Origin: Catenaria anguillulae PL171
Taxonomy: Eukaryota > Blastocladiomycota > Blastocladiomycetes > Blastocladiales > Catenariaceae
Direction: 5' to 3'
NCBI GenBank assembly: GCA_002102555.1
Contig: MCFL01000169.1
Coordinates: forward strand, 1 to 53,270
DNA: 53,270 bases
The notes below the pieces were generated by a model, which saw nothing but the letters and a program-made list of their open reading frames with translations, was not told where the DNA came from and did not search any database. Below, piece after piece: positions 41,731-50,966 of the stretch. A program made the position numbers and the translations under genes. How positions within the stretch are numbered: position 1 is the first letter of the stretch; each line of letters starts with the position of its first letter.

Positions 41731-42818
41731 GGACCCATGCATGGCGCTCGGATCGCGACCCTGGCACGTCATACACTTTGTAGTTGAGCCCGTACTGTGC
41801 GAACAGGCGTGAGCAGAGGTCAAGAATGTTTTTGGCGGGACGCGAAATCACGTATACCATAGTTAACTTTGTCTCGCTACACCCAGTCGTTTCCAGCCGC
41901 GCAAACAAGATATCCTCGTTGGAAATGGATGCGTTTGGTGTCATGAGCCGAGGAATGTGTTGAAACAAGCTGTACACGAAGACATAGGTGCACTGTCAGC
42001 AAACGTGAGGTGAACATAGACACGCAAAAAGGACGCTGGTCGTACTATGAAATGTTGTCCAAAACGGTCGCCTCGTGCCTGCGCTCAAACGCCACCTTCA
42101 ATGATGGATCCTTGTACACGGTGAGAACAGCTTCGCTCCACTCCTCTGGGAACGGCGTGGGTGGAGAGCGAACAGCATTCTCGGGAAGATTGCGCAACAT
42201 CTCGGCGGCATCCTAGCGAGCGTGAGAAGGAACAGGAGCAAAATGTCAGGTTACACGAATGGAGCATCAGCGGAACAACGATGGGCCGAGCCACAGTCAA
42301 AAAAACTGACGTGCACGTACGGCGGACTCGTTGGTGTTGGCAAGAGAAATGTTCAGTTGTGCCATTGCGTGGAGAAGCTCGTGGACGCCACGCAAAATGT
42401 TGCCTTGTAGAATGGGCCGCCACTCGGCCTCACGGTAATCGGAAAGGTTCCCAGTACTGATGAGCTTCATTTGCTTCCTAAGTTGCAAATGTCGCGACCG
42501 ACTCGAGTTAGGATCTGAGTGAGCAGTGAAGAGGGGCCGAGGAACCCGCTACGGCAACGTACAACTAGACAAGAATTTCAATGAAGAAACCACGACACAG
42601 ATTCAGTCCACATCTCAATCGCTCAATGTGCACCGCAGTCATCAAATGAGAACCAACAAGGGCATGTCCACACGTACAACTGTCGATTTTCCTGACTCGC
42701 TTGTGCCAAGTAACAAAATCTTTCGGCTCTCCGAGTCCTTCTTTGCCTCTTCCTTAAGCCAGCGATCGATTTCGGCCGAGCGTTTCCGCTCAGCAGCTGT
42801 CGCCTTGAACATGGACAT
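40915..42818 (-). CDS. heterotrimeric G-protein alpha subunit with atypical N-terminus and switch II
   Basis: Nine exons (42818-42672, 42473-42321, 42212-42046, 41969-41858, 41794-41735, 41617-41592, 41492-41232, 41150-41012, 40929-40915) keep frame and give 359 aa, the normal size. G1 is GTSESGKST (usual GAGESGKST), switch I keeps Arg180 in ARLETTG, G4 is FLNKIDLL, G5 is NTCATDT. Switch II reads DVPGSRSERHAW (202-213) where almost all G-alphas have DVGGQRSERKKW: the catalytic Gln is Ser206 and the preceding Gly is Pro204. The protein starts MSMFKATAAERKRSAEIDRW, so it lacks Gly2 and Cys3 for lipid attachment unless an upstream exon exists. The last exon codes only TNLA plus stop; length to the C-terminus equals Gi. 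It probably binds GTP but hydrolyses it poorly. Confidence 0.88.
41679..41728. repeat. (AG)25 microsatellite within a G-alpha intron
   Basis: Fifty bp of pure AG repeat (CT on the coding strand). It begins at position +7 of the intron after the switch-II exon, whose donor is gtccgt (41734-41729). Length variation here could affect splicing of that intron, but it may be neutral. Confidence 0.95.
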
Positions 42819-43453
42819 GACGAAGACGAGAAGAGCGTCGAGATTGCCACTAAAGAAAGGTTGATGGTTTTCGCACGAGGCTGGATGCAAACGATGGAAA
42901 ACGGCAGCACGGGCGGCAATGGATCAATCCACTACGTTGTGTCTTGTATCGGGCGAGAACTCACATGCGAGCACGCGAAACGTGTGCGAAGTGGGCGACA
43001 GGGTGCGAGGAACGAGGTGAGCTCAGGTTGAAAAGAAGATATCACCTGAAAAAAGATTCATGTCATGGGCTCATGGGGCATTCTGCGCAGTGTATTACGG
43101 GTAGAGTCGAAGAAATGCACTCCACACTTCAAGGACTGGATTGTTCTAATATAAGTTGATTGACATCGGGATGCAGTTCGATCACGCCACAACTCAAAGA
43201 ATGCACCACGGTTCACACCTCTGATGCATTACCCGGACCAATGTCCACAACGAGGACACTGACATGGGCCCCACTGACAAGATCCATGAGCCAGACAAGG
43301 ATGTGAAGATTTCTTCATCATCTGCGAGCGTTTCAAACTAGTCCGTGCGATCATGACCTGGCACCTGACAATAACATACTTGCTTCAGGGTGGAATGAAA
43401 GGATGGGTTTGATGGCCATTTGAAATGTATGTTCCTTGAGGGTGCGACCCTGC
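42819..43453. other. intergenic, no gene seen
   Basis: 635 bp upstream of the G-alpha gene and downstream of the 43454-44350 gene. If G-alpha has an extra 5' exon with an MGC lipidation signal it should lie here; I did not find a convincing one. Confidence 0.35.
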
Positions 43454-44350
43454 TCACTTTCTTCCCACGCTCGTACGGTCCTCAACCATGGGCCGCCCAC
43501 CTCCCGCTGGAGCCGTTCCTGGCAAGTTGGGCACATGCACGCCAACTCGCTCGGCTACAGCCTTTGCTGCTTGCACAGGATCGGGTCGGATGACGTGCCG
43601 CAAGTCCCACCATAGCTGGACGGCTGCGTTGAGTAGCATCATGCGCAGGTACAAGGCGTGCGCCGTGTTGACGGCTGGTGCGGGGAGACTGGCGAAGAGC
43701 GAATTGGTGGTGGTGGTGGTGGTACAGGCAGATGTGTCGAGCGAGGATCCGAGTTGCAAGTGGACCTTGTCATGGGCAATGACTCGGCGAGCAAAGTCTT
43801 TGGCTGCCGAGACCGACGCGGATGCCGATGAGGAAACTGATGTCGACGAAGACGCAGCTGGAGCAGGAGTTATCTTGAGCCAATGCACACCCATGGCTCG
43901 GGTTGGTGGATGGACCCACGTCAGCAAGAGCTCCTTGGTTGCGTGATCCTTGGCGGCCACCGTCGACAGAGCACCAACGGGCTGACCAATGCGCATGTTG
44001 GCAGCAAGGCCTGGCAAGGGTATTGGCTGCGTGTGTGCATTACGGCCGGGAATACTGGATCCCAAGCGGAACAGCCAGTACCGCTCAACCCGAGAGAGCA
44101 AGCACCGCTCGTACGCCGAGGCAAAGGCGTCAATGGGCACGTTGGGTGGTAAAGGGACCGTGACTTGGAATGCGTGAGTGGCTGCATCATCCTTCATCGG
44201 GTGCTTCAGGCGAGCAGCGGCCAGGAGGTGTGGCGACGGGGTTGCTTCAGTGGGAGGCACTGCGGGCGTGCGAGACACGATGTAGGTGGCAGAGAGCACG
44301 GCCGATCCAGAGACGGCGGCAATCCATTTCGACAGGCGAGACGACATCAT
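43454..44350 (-). CDS. uncharacterised protein, paralogue of the gene at 5996-6664 (DUF2867-like?)
   Basis: A 298-residue protein starting MMSSRLSKWIAAVSGSAVLS, with an N-terminal hydrophobic segment. It shares ordered blocks with the 5996-6664 protein: THAFQVTVPLPP (there ADAFQLHMPLP), IDAFASAYERCLLSRVERYW, GRNAHTQPIPLPG, GQPVGALSTV, WLKITP, LQLGSSLDTS, and LYLRMMLLNAAVQLWWDL. It differs by a Ser/Ala-rich insert (about 170-190) and a C-terminal extension of about 45 residues (RPDPVQAAKAVAERVGVHVP). The pattern of conserved aromatic/charged blocks suggests a shared fold near the membrane. Function unknown. Two copies 37 kb apart in one window suggest an expanded local family. Confidence 0.72.
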   Translation of the reverse strand: MMSSRLSKWIAAVSGSAVLSATYIVSRTPAVPPTEATPSPHLLAAARLKHPMKDDAATHAFQVTVPLPPNVPIDAFASAYERCLLSRVERYWLFRLGSSIPGRNAHTQPIPLPGLAANMRIGQPVGALSTVAAKDHATKELLLTWVHPPTRAMGVHWLKITPAPAASSSTSVSSSASASVSAAKDFARRVIAHDKVHLQLGSSLDTSACTTTTTTNSLFASLPAPAVNTAHALYLRMMLLNAAVQLWWDLRHVIRPDPVQAAKAVAERVGVHVPNLPGTAPAGGGRPMVEDRTSVGRK

Positions 44351-44989
44351 GAAAAAGTGTCATTGTCATGGCATGAACTGGCAAGTAACAGGCTCAAGAC
44401 AAGCAGTTTGGAGCCGAGAAGTAATTGAGGATGGCGACCAGCGACAACGCAGAGGGCCACCGATTACGATCTGATGAATGAGAGACGAAGAATAGTGACA
44501 TGAAAAAAATGCGAATACAGAACACTTGAAAACTACATACACACTAGACACTCGAGGCATTCGCGATATGTACATACTATCTCAGTATGCTCAAAAAGTG
44601 TCTCGCTCGAGTGCTCTGGGCAGCCAACGCCAACGAATCATTCTCAGGCGCTTGCGTATACTGTACTACGCCTCCACAAATTCAACATCGCGTCGCGTCC
44701 AAGTCATTTCTGCGTCGTTCACTCATGCGAATGCGAACGTCGACAAGGACGTGGCCAACTGTCATTCATAAACTGCCATGTAATTCACGATGTGTCAACG
44801 GGACATGTTCCGAGCTCGAGATGCACGGCCAGATGGCTCAAGTACCGGGCCTGGCCCGCACTTGACCCCGAACGATGAACCCGTCATGCACTCCTTCACT
44901 TCACCGACGTGGCTGGACTGTGAGGAGCCATCACCCGCAAGCACCCGTCGCCTTCAGTCACGCTCACGCTCACGCTATCTGATTCCACC
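44351..44989. promoter_or_regulatory. divergent intergenic region before the UBC/F-box/TerD gene
   Basis: About 640 bp between divergent genes. Just before the plus-strand ATG there is a short CACGCT direct repeat (about 44959-44974: ctcacgctcacgctcacgctat), which may be a transcription-start or enhancer element. No named site can be assigned. Confidence 0.35.
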
Positions 44990-47900
44990 ATGCCCAAGCT
45001 CACGACCTCGACCTCGACCACGTCTTCGACAACGGCTGCAAAGCGCCTGCTCTGGGACCTGCAAGACCTTGCCGCTTCGCCGCTCGAGTACGTGTCAGCG
45101 GCGCCCGTCTCGGACGACAACTTGCTCGAGTGGCACGCCAACCTCGTGGGTCCCGCCGACTTGGCTGTGGCATCGCTGCGTAACGTTCCCTGGCACATTG
45201 TCCTGCACTTTCCGCAAGACTACCCAGCACGTCCGCCGACCGTGGTGCTAAGTACGCCGATCGAGGGCCACCCGAATGTTGTGCGTGCACTCGTGACGAT
45301 TGGCCAGGGCAAGGACAGGAAAAGGGAACACATGTGGACCGTGTGCATGGACATGTTTGCGTCGGCTGCGAGTACATACGTCTCCCACCAACTGATTGAC
45401 TTGATTCGTGTGCTCACCGCTCATGCTCACACCAATCCATCACCAGACTCATTTGTGAGCGACTATTGTGGCGGCTGGTCGTCGGCCTACACTGTGCGCT
45501 CCATCCTCATGCAACTGCAAGCCTTTTTGTGGCACGAAAAGTTTGTTGGCAAGTTCAAGAATGCCGAGCCCAGCAGCGATCATCAACAACAAGAAGCACT
45601 GGAAGAATGCATCCGCCAGACACTTGCCTATTCGTGTCCCACCTGTCCACATCGACCCGGGTGCATCCACCCACCACAGCACTCGGTTCCGTCGAATGCT
45701 CCTCCTTTTGCCACGTCGGGTTCGAGGGTGGTCCTCGAAATGCCTCATGCTGTGCTCGACCAACTCGGCCAAGTTCGCAAACGGCTGCATGAAGCTCGGA
45801 TTGCTCAGCAACAGCAAGCACAGCTGTCCAAGGTGGTATGCGCGCGTGGAACCCAGGTGCGCATGGGAGACGGGTGGGTCAAGGTGACCAAGCCAAGCGA
45901 GGCAAAGCTGGTCTCGGCCAGCCTACAAGCGGCGGCCGTGGCTCGAGCCGTTGGTGCCGACAACTTGAGGCGAGTCGCCCATGGCCTCGGTGGCGCGCGG
46001 GGACGAGTCGGACGGGTGGACGAAGGGTACAGTGGTGATGGCGATGATCATCAACAAGAGCAGCAAGACGACATGGTCAGCGTGACCAAGCCCGTGATGT
46101 TGGCACAACACGCAATGCAGGCAGCCAGCGTGACAAAGGGCCGTGTGTTGACCTTGTCGTCGGTGGCCAACATTCGGCACGTGCTCCCGTCCAAGATGCC
46201 CGGTGGCCAAGTTCAAGCTCGGACACTGCCGTTACCTGGGCCAGCGTCACCGGGTCCAACATGTAGATCGAGTCGCAGTGGAATGGGTCAACCATCTCGC
46301 CAGCAGCACCAGCAGCACCAGCAGCACCAGCAGCAGACGATCTCGACTCGGCGAGTGGACCCATCTCGCGCGGGCCGACTTGGTACACTGCCCGTCGAAC
46401 TTGTTCTATCCATTCTCACCTTGCCGTTCATGCCGTTTGGGTCCATCTTGGCTGTCGGCTCGACCTGTCGCTGGCTCCGTCAACTGTCGCAAGCCGCAGA
46501 CATTCACCGTCACTACCTCCGCACTCGCCGCTCCGCACACTCGACTTCGACCACCACATCAGCATCAGCATCAGCATCAGCATCAGGCTCGACCGACTGG
46601 CGGTACATGTTTCTGCTGGAACACAACCATGCCGTGCGCGACCTGCGGTGCTGGTACACGCGAACTCCCTTTGACCAAACCACGCTGGGGTTTCCCGTCG
46701 AGGTCACTTGGAATCCCCGCACCAAGCTTGTGGATTACGCCATGCCGACGCTCGCCTTCTTGTCAGCCGAGGCCTACACGCTGCTGGGTGTCAGGCAGAC
46801 GCCACAGGACAAGCGCACGTTTACGCACTGGATGCCCGTGTACCTGACGCAGACGCATTTTGAGCGTGGCTTACCCGATCTCAAGCTGTTTGTCGCGCAG
46901 CTCGCCACGCCAGCGGGCCAACCGCTCGAGGCGTTTCGCCCGCGCATGATCTTGCAAGTGTTTCCCAAGCTGCTCAACACATGTGCCGTGCTGCTGGCCG
47001 ACAAGGGCGTGCACGCAAGCGATGCGGCCATTGAGCTCTATGTGCAGATCCACCGGGTGTGGGTGGCTTGCATGCACCAGTTTGGCCATGTCAAGCTGCA
47101 GGCCATGGTTGAATCGCGGATCGGGGGCTTTTTGGCAGATGAGGCGAACCGCACAAAGGACGCCGAGCCTGGGTTGGGCGAGTTTTTGGCGCTGCTCAGT
47201 GTGAGCGAAGAGTACGAGTGGCGGCACGTGGCCAACGCCGTCATGCAAGAGTCGGCGGATCGGTCCGTGTTGTGGATGGGCAAGGCGTTCCCGCAGCTCG
47301 TGCCAAAGTACCACAAGGTGCGGCCGGCACAGGTCAAGGACGTGGATCACAACCTGCTCCAGTGTTCGTTGGAGAGCACGACAGTGTCGCGTCGGTTGAT
47401 TGCATTCCATGTCCTGTTTCTGCGCTTTTTGCGTGGAAACGGAACGAGTCCTCATGATCAGAACACGAGGAGGAGCGTGACCGAAATGGCGCTGGCAGCC
47501 GATGTGCTGTACGGGAAACCTCGGGCAAAGGACGCACTCAAGTTGCAGCAAGGGATTCGCGCCATCTTGGACCCGGCCAAGGTGCCACACTGGGGTGCGG
47601 CCTTCAAGCTCATGATGGGTGTCCACCCGCTGTCGCCACTGGAAACGACGCGCTGGCTTGTGGGCGCTGTGCACAACTCGCTGCGCAAGGGGTACCATCG
47701 CAAGGGCATGGATTTCACCAAGATCCAGTCGCGCGGCGTGTCCACGATCCTCAAGCGCGGCGAGTCGTACAAGGTGTCGTCGCACCTCAAGGCAGTCACG
47801 GTCGAGGAGACATGGCGGTACCCGCAACACTGCATCTTTTTGGACGCGTCGTGCATGGTACTGGATGCCGAGGGCAAGGTGCTCAAGCACGTGTCGTACT

Positions 47901-48358
47901 GCAACACGACGTATGCAAGAGGCGCCGTCAAGCATTCGGGCGACATTGTCGACAATGACTTGAAGCAGGGCACGCACAAGATTGAGGTCAAGCTGGAAAA
48001 GTTGCCGTCGGACGTGGCTCACTTGGCGTTCTTTATGAGCGGGTGGACGACGCCGTTGAGTGCCATGGTCGACTCGTTTATTCGGTTGGCGGATGCAGAC
48101 TCGCCCGCAGACGAATTGTGCTCGTACACGCTCGATGGCAAGGAAACGGGCGAGTCGACGTCGGTCTTGATGGCTGTCCTATCTCGTCGCCGCTCTGGGA
48201 CACTGTCAGCGGTAGGGAAAGGGGACGCTTCTTTGGGTCAAGAAGTGCAAGCGGGTGGGTGGGACTTGAAGGCGACGGGCGTGTGCGGCAATGGGCGCGT
48301 GGGGCAAGATCAAGACATGATGGCCATGGCCGAGAGGTTTGTCGACCACCAATCGTAA
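44990..48358 (+). CDS. UBC (E2-like) / F-box-like / TerD composite protein
   Basis: A single 1,122-residue frame. Residues about 15-190 form a ubiquitin-conjugating fold: HIVLHFPQDYPARPPTVVLS, an HPN motif (EGHPNVVRAL), a Cys in MWTVCMDMF at the active-site position, and GGWSSAYTVRSILMQLQAFL. A linker with Gln/His runs leads to an F-box-like helix set at about 463-500 (LGTLPVELVLSILTLPFMPF, then VGSTCRWLRQLSQ). A helical middle region (about 540-900) is unassigned. The C-terminus, about 905-1080, is TerD-like: CIFLDASCMVLDAEGKVLKH, RGAVKHSGDIVDNDLKQGTH, HLAFFMSGWTTPLSAMVDSF. E2 enzymes carry activated ubiquitin, F-boxes link substrates to SCF ligases, and TerD proteins bind calcium in stress responses, so one chain may join recognition to conjugation. 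Whether the Cys is active is untested. AATAAA-like signals lie at the stop codon. Confidence 0.87.
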   Translation: MPKLTTSTSTTSSTTAAKRLLWDLQDLAASPLEYVSAAPVSDDNLLEWHANLVGPADLAVASLRNVPWHIVLHFPQDYPARPPTVVLSTPIEGHPNVVRALVTIGQGKDRKREHMWTVCMDMFASAASTYVSHQLIDLIRVLTAHAHTNPSPDSFVSDYCGGWSSAYTVRSILMQLQAFLWHEKFVGKFKNAEPSSDHQQQEALEECIRQTLAYSCPTCPHRPGCIHPPQHSVPSNAPPFATSGSRVVLEMPHAVLDQLGQVRKRLHEARIAQQQQAQLSKVVCARGTQVRMGDGWVKVTKPSEAKLVSASLQAAAVARAVGADNLRRVAHGLGGARGRVGRVDEGYSGDGDDHQQEQQDDMVSVTKPVMLAQHAMQAASVTKGRVLTLSSVANIRHVLPSKMPGGQVQARTLPLPGPASPGPTCRSSRSGMGQPSRQQHQQHQQHQQQTISTRRVDPSRAGRLGTLPVELVLSILTLPFMPFGSILAVGSTCRWLRQLSQAADIHRHYLRTRRSAHSTSTTTSASASASASGSTDWRYMFLLEHNHAVRDLRCWYTRTPFDQTTLGFPVEVTWNPRTKLVDYAMPTLAFLSAEAYTLLGVRQTPQDKRTFTHWMPVYLTQTHFERGLPDLKLFVAQLATPAGQPLEAFRPRMILQVFPKLLNTCAVLLADKGVHASDAAIELYVQIHRVWVACMHQFGHVKLQAMVESRIGGFLADEANRTKDAEPGLGEFLALLSVSEEYEWRHVANAVMQESADRSVLWMGKAFPQLVPKYHKVRPAQVKDVDHNLLQCSLESTTVSRRLIAFHVLFLRFLRGNGTSPHDQNTRRSVTEMALAADVLYGKPRAKDALKLQQGIRAILDPAKVPHWGAAFKLMMGVHPLSPLETTRWLVGAVHNSLRKGYHRKGMDFTKIQSRGVSTILKRGESYKVSSHLKAVTVEETWRYPQHCIFLDASCMVLDAEGKVLKHVSYCNTTYARGAVKHSGDIVDNDLKQGTHKIEVKLEKLPSDVAHLAFFMSGWTTPLSAMVDSFIRLADADSPADELCSYTLDGKETGESTSVLMAVLSRRRSGTLSAVGKGDASLGQEVQAGGWDLKATGVCGNGRVGQDQDMMAMAERFVDHQS

Positions 48359-48402
48359 ATAAATAATGTTGTGAATATCATAAACCGTCATTTTATAGAG
48401 TC

Positions 48403-50646
48403 CTAGTTTCGATTCCAGTCTGGGCTATGATAGAAACCCTCCCGCAACAAGTTTGGCCACAGAGCTGCGCTTTGACTGCGATTCCTTTCCTTGAGCTCGA
48501 GCTCTTGCAGCCGCATCTGCCTTTGCTTTTGCTCCACTTGTAATGCCATGTTCCACACTTGCTGCTCGACCGCTGGGTCACGAGCAACATCGAGCGCAAT
48601 GGTGGTGGCGCCGTGCTTACTCTGCGTCACCTTACTCGTACTCAGCTTGGGCATTTGCAGCAAGAGTGCCGGTTTGCGCTCGCGCACAATGGTCATGTAC
48701 GCTTGCAGCCGGTGGGACACATCGGCAAACAACTCTTCGACGAGATGAATGCGGTGTGCGAGGTGTGACTTGAGTCGCCCGTCCTCCACATCACGAAACA
48801 CCAAGGTGACAAACGTCTCGGACCGGTACCTTGAGCGCTCCACAATGTCTACCGTCAGCGTGCGGTTTTTGCTTGCAACTGCCGACTGCGATGATGATGG
48901 AGATGATGACGATGGAGATGAAGGTAATGCGGCGGTCAGCCAGTTTTGTGCGTTCCATTCGACCTTGGGTTTCGCTTTTGCCACTGCCTCGTCCAAGCCC
49001 GGTGTTGCAGCCTCGGTCAACCTTGCCTTGAATTGATACCTGTCTCGATGTTTGGTCACATCAGTTTGGCTCCCAACAGCCCAACAGTGGTCTCTGCCAG
49101 TGAGTATAGGTACAACGGACCTCCCTGTGGAATGACTCTGCTCGAGGCACGCACGCAGTACACCCACAAAGCCCCCCATCCGCTCCTCGGGCAAGTATCC
49201 AACGTCGTCGTCGGCCAAGCGGATCCCGCGAACCGTCATCATTCGCCGCCAGGTATCGCGCGAGATTTCACGCGTGGCCATGAAAAACAGTGGGTCGTTT
49301 GGGTCCGTCGCCGTCACCATGTACCGAATCCCCGACCGCCGTGTCCCTTTGATGCTGCCACCGTCTCGTTGAGGTTGGATGCAGAGAATGTGAAACTCGA
49401 GCGAGCCGGGCAGTGGCAGCCGATGCTGTTGTTTTCCGGTAGTCGTGTTCAGGTTGGATTCACCACAACTTGAAGCAGTCTCGTCTCCGGGTGCCAGAAA
49501 GACGAGTCGCTCGTACACTGTCTCTTGATGATGATCACTGTCCTCCGAGTCAGAGTTGGATGATCCCATCATCATGCTGTTGTTGCCCCTGCTGCTGCCG
49601 TGTTGCCTTTCTTGCCGACTCCTCGTACAGTTTGTTGGGTTCAATCCAAGTCCGAGCATGAGGCGGTTGGTTTGCTGATACCAGTTCTGAGCCGCTGCCA
49701 ACGGTCGGTTTAGCTGCTCGCACGACATGGACGAGCAGGGCGGGAGCATCTCGCTCAATGATGGACACGAGTCGAGCCAGGCGGTTCTGCGCCACCTTGA
49801 GCTCGCCGTGCATGTGGCGGTAGTGCTGGGCAATGATGCCCTTGAGCTCGGTCCATGATGTCGGTCTAAACTCGAGTGTCAGCAGCGGCAGCGTGCGCAC
49901 GCGCGCGGACATGGTCTCGGTAAAAGCAGCGAGCAACGCCGTTCCGTCTCGTACACGAGTATGCGCACCTGGTACGCTGGTGGCTCGACTTGTCTGTTGG
50001 CGTGTCCACTCACCGTCACGCAGATGATGCCAATAATGGTTGTGAGTGATCTGCGACAACAGCAGCCGCCAGCTCACACAGCGTGGTGCCAAAGCGACGG
50101 AACCCGCCTTCGCCCTTGAGCTCCTTCACATATTCCCATGCTGTTCCTGCGACGCCGTCATGGTCCGAAAGCTGAAGGTGTGCACAAATGGGTCCAGTGC
50201 CAAAAGTAGTCGGATGCCCGAGCCATTCGCACCTGAACTGTGGGAACGCGTCATTTTCCTACACAAGTATAGACACATGACATGCTTTTGGTCAGTCTCT
50301 TGGTCTGTCGTGCGTCTCGGCCTCTCGGTCATTTCTAGAGATGTTTATAATACCAAATATCCAACATCCAGCACCACGGTATCAGCATGCCGCCTGCCGC
50401 GATCCTCATGCCCACCAATGGAGGTGAAATAGTGGACCGTGCCGGCAACCGAAACGAGCGTTTCGGGTCGCGCGTTACCGTCCCTGTCACAGCGCCCTTA
50501 GTGTCCCGCTGGCAAAGGCCTTGATGAGCCGCCAAAGTCGTTTGAGCATCGGTCAGGGTCTTGATGAAACTGTCATCTCGTTTCGCAAACGCCGTGACGG
50601 GTGCTTCACCTGTCATTACTGCAGCTACGCGGTGTCGTACATCCAC
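48403..50646 (-). CDS. unrecognised multi-exon gene
   Basis: The best part is the last exon (49537-48403) reading DHHQETVYERLVFLAPGDE, YMVTATDPNDPLFFMATREI, DVGYLPEERMGGFVGVLRAC, a Ser-rich stretch, and a C-terminal coiled coil (VEQKQRQMRLQELELKERN), ending at 48403. A 91-bp intron (49538-49628, donor GTACGA, branch CTGAC) joins it to WIEPNKL. Upstream coding-like pieces are TLPLLTLEFRPTSWTELKGI, WEYVKELKGEGGFRRFGTTL and TVHYFTSIGGHEDRGRRHAD, probably separate exons; their exact joins I could not fix, and a start near 50646 (MDVRHRVAAVM) is a guess. No known domain recognised. The reading is not a shadow of a neighbour, since both flanking genes lie outside it. Confidence 0.5.
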
Positions 50647-50966
50647 TATCGAGTGGGTTGTTTTCTCGCCCTTTGCGTAAGTTAACTTGCGGTTTTGCTG
50701 AGTATATTCTCATGGTCGTTTACATGTGCCGGCAGTTATGAGGTTTTGGGCGGGCTGGCAGGTGATGATGTTGGGTCACGGTCTCGCGATCTGCCTTCCA
50801 ACTGAAGTCACACCGGAATGATTTATATGTGGTAACGATACAGTTGGTCAAATTCAAGTGCGAACAATGACCATTCGGTCCCTCGTCTTTGCAGAACAAT
50901 AGATCGCCTGGGATACTCGATGCATTTACCGCCACTATACTCAGTCTTTGAACTTTAAACCACAAT

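Noticed and set aside
46871-48022. 383-codon open frame on the minus strand
   Set aside because: Antisense to the UBC/F-box/TerD gene, His/Leu/Arg-rich without domains; a shadow.
48405-48430. tRNA T-arm-like string (gtttcgattccagtctg)
   Set aside because: No matching acceptor or anticodon arms, and it codes for the C-terminus of the minus-strand gene. No convincing tRNA or rRNA gene was found in the window.
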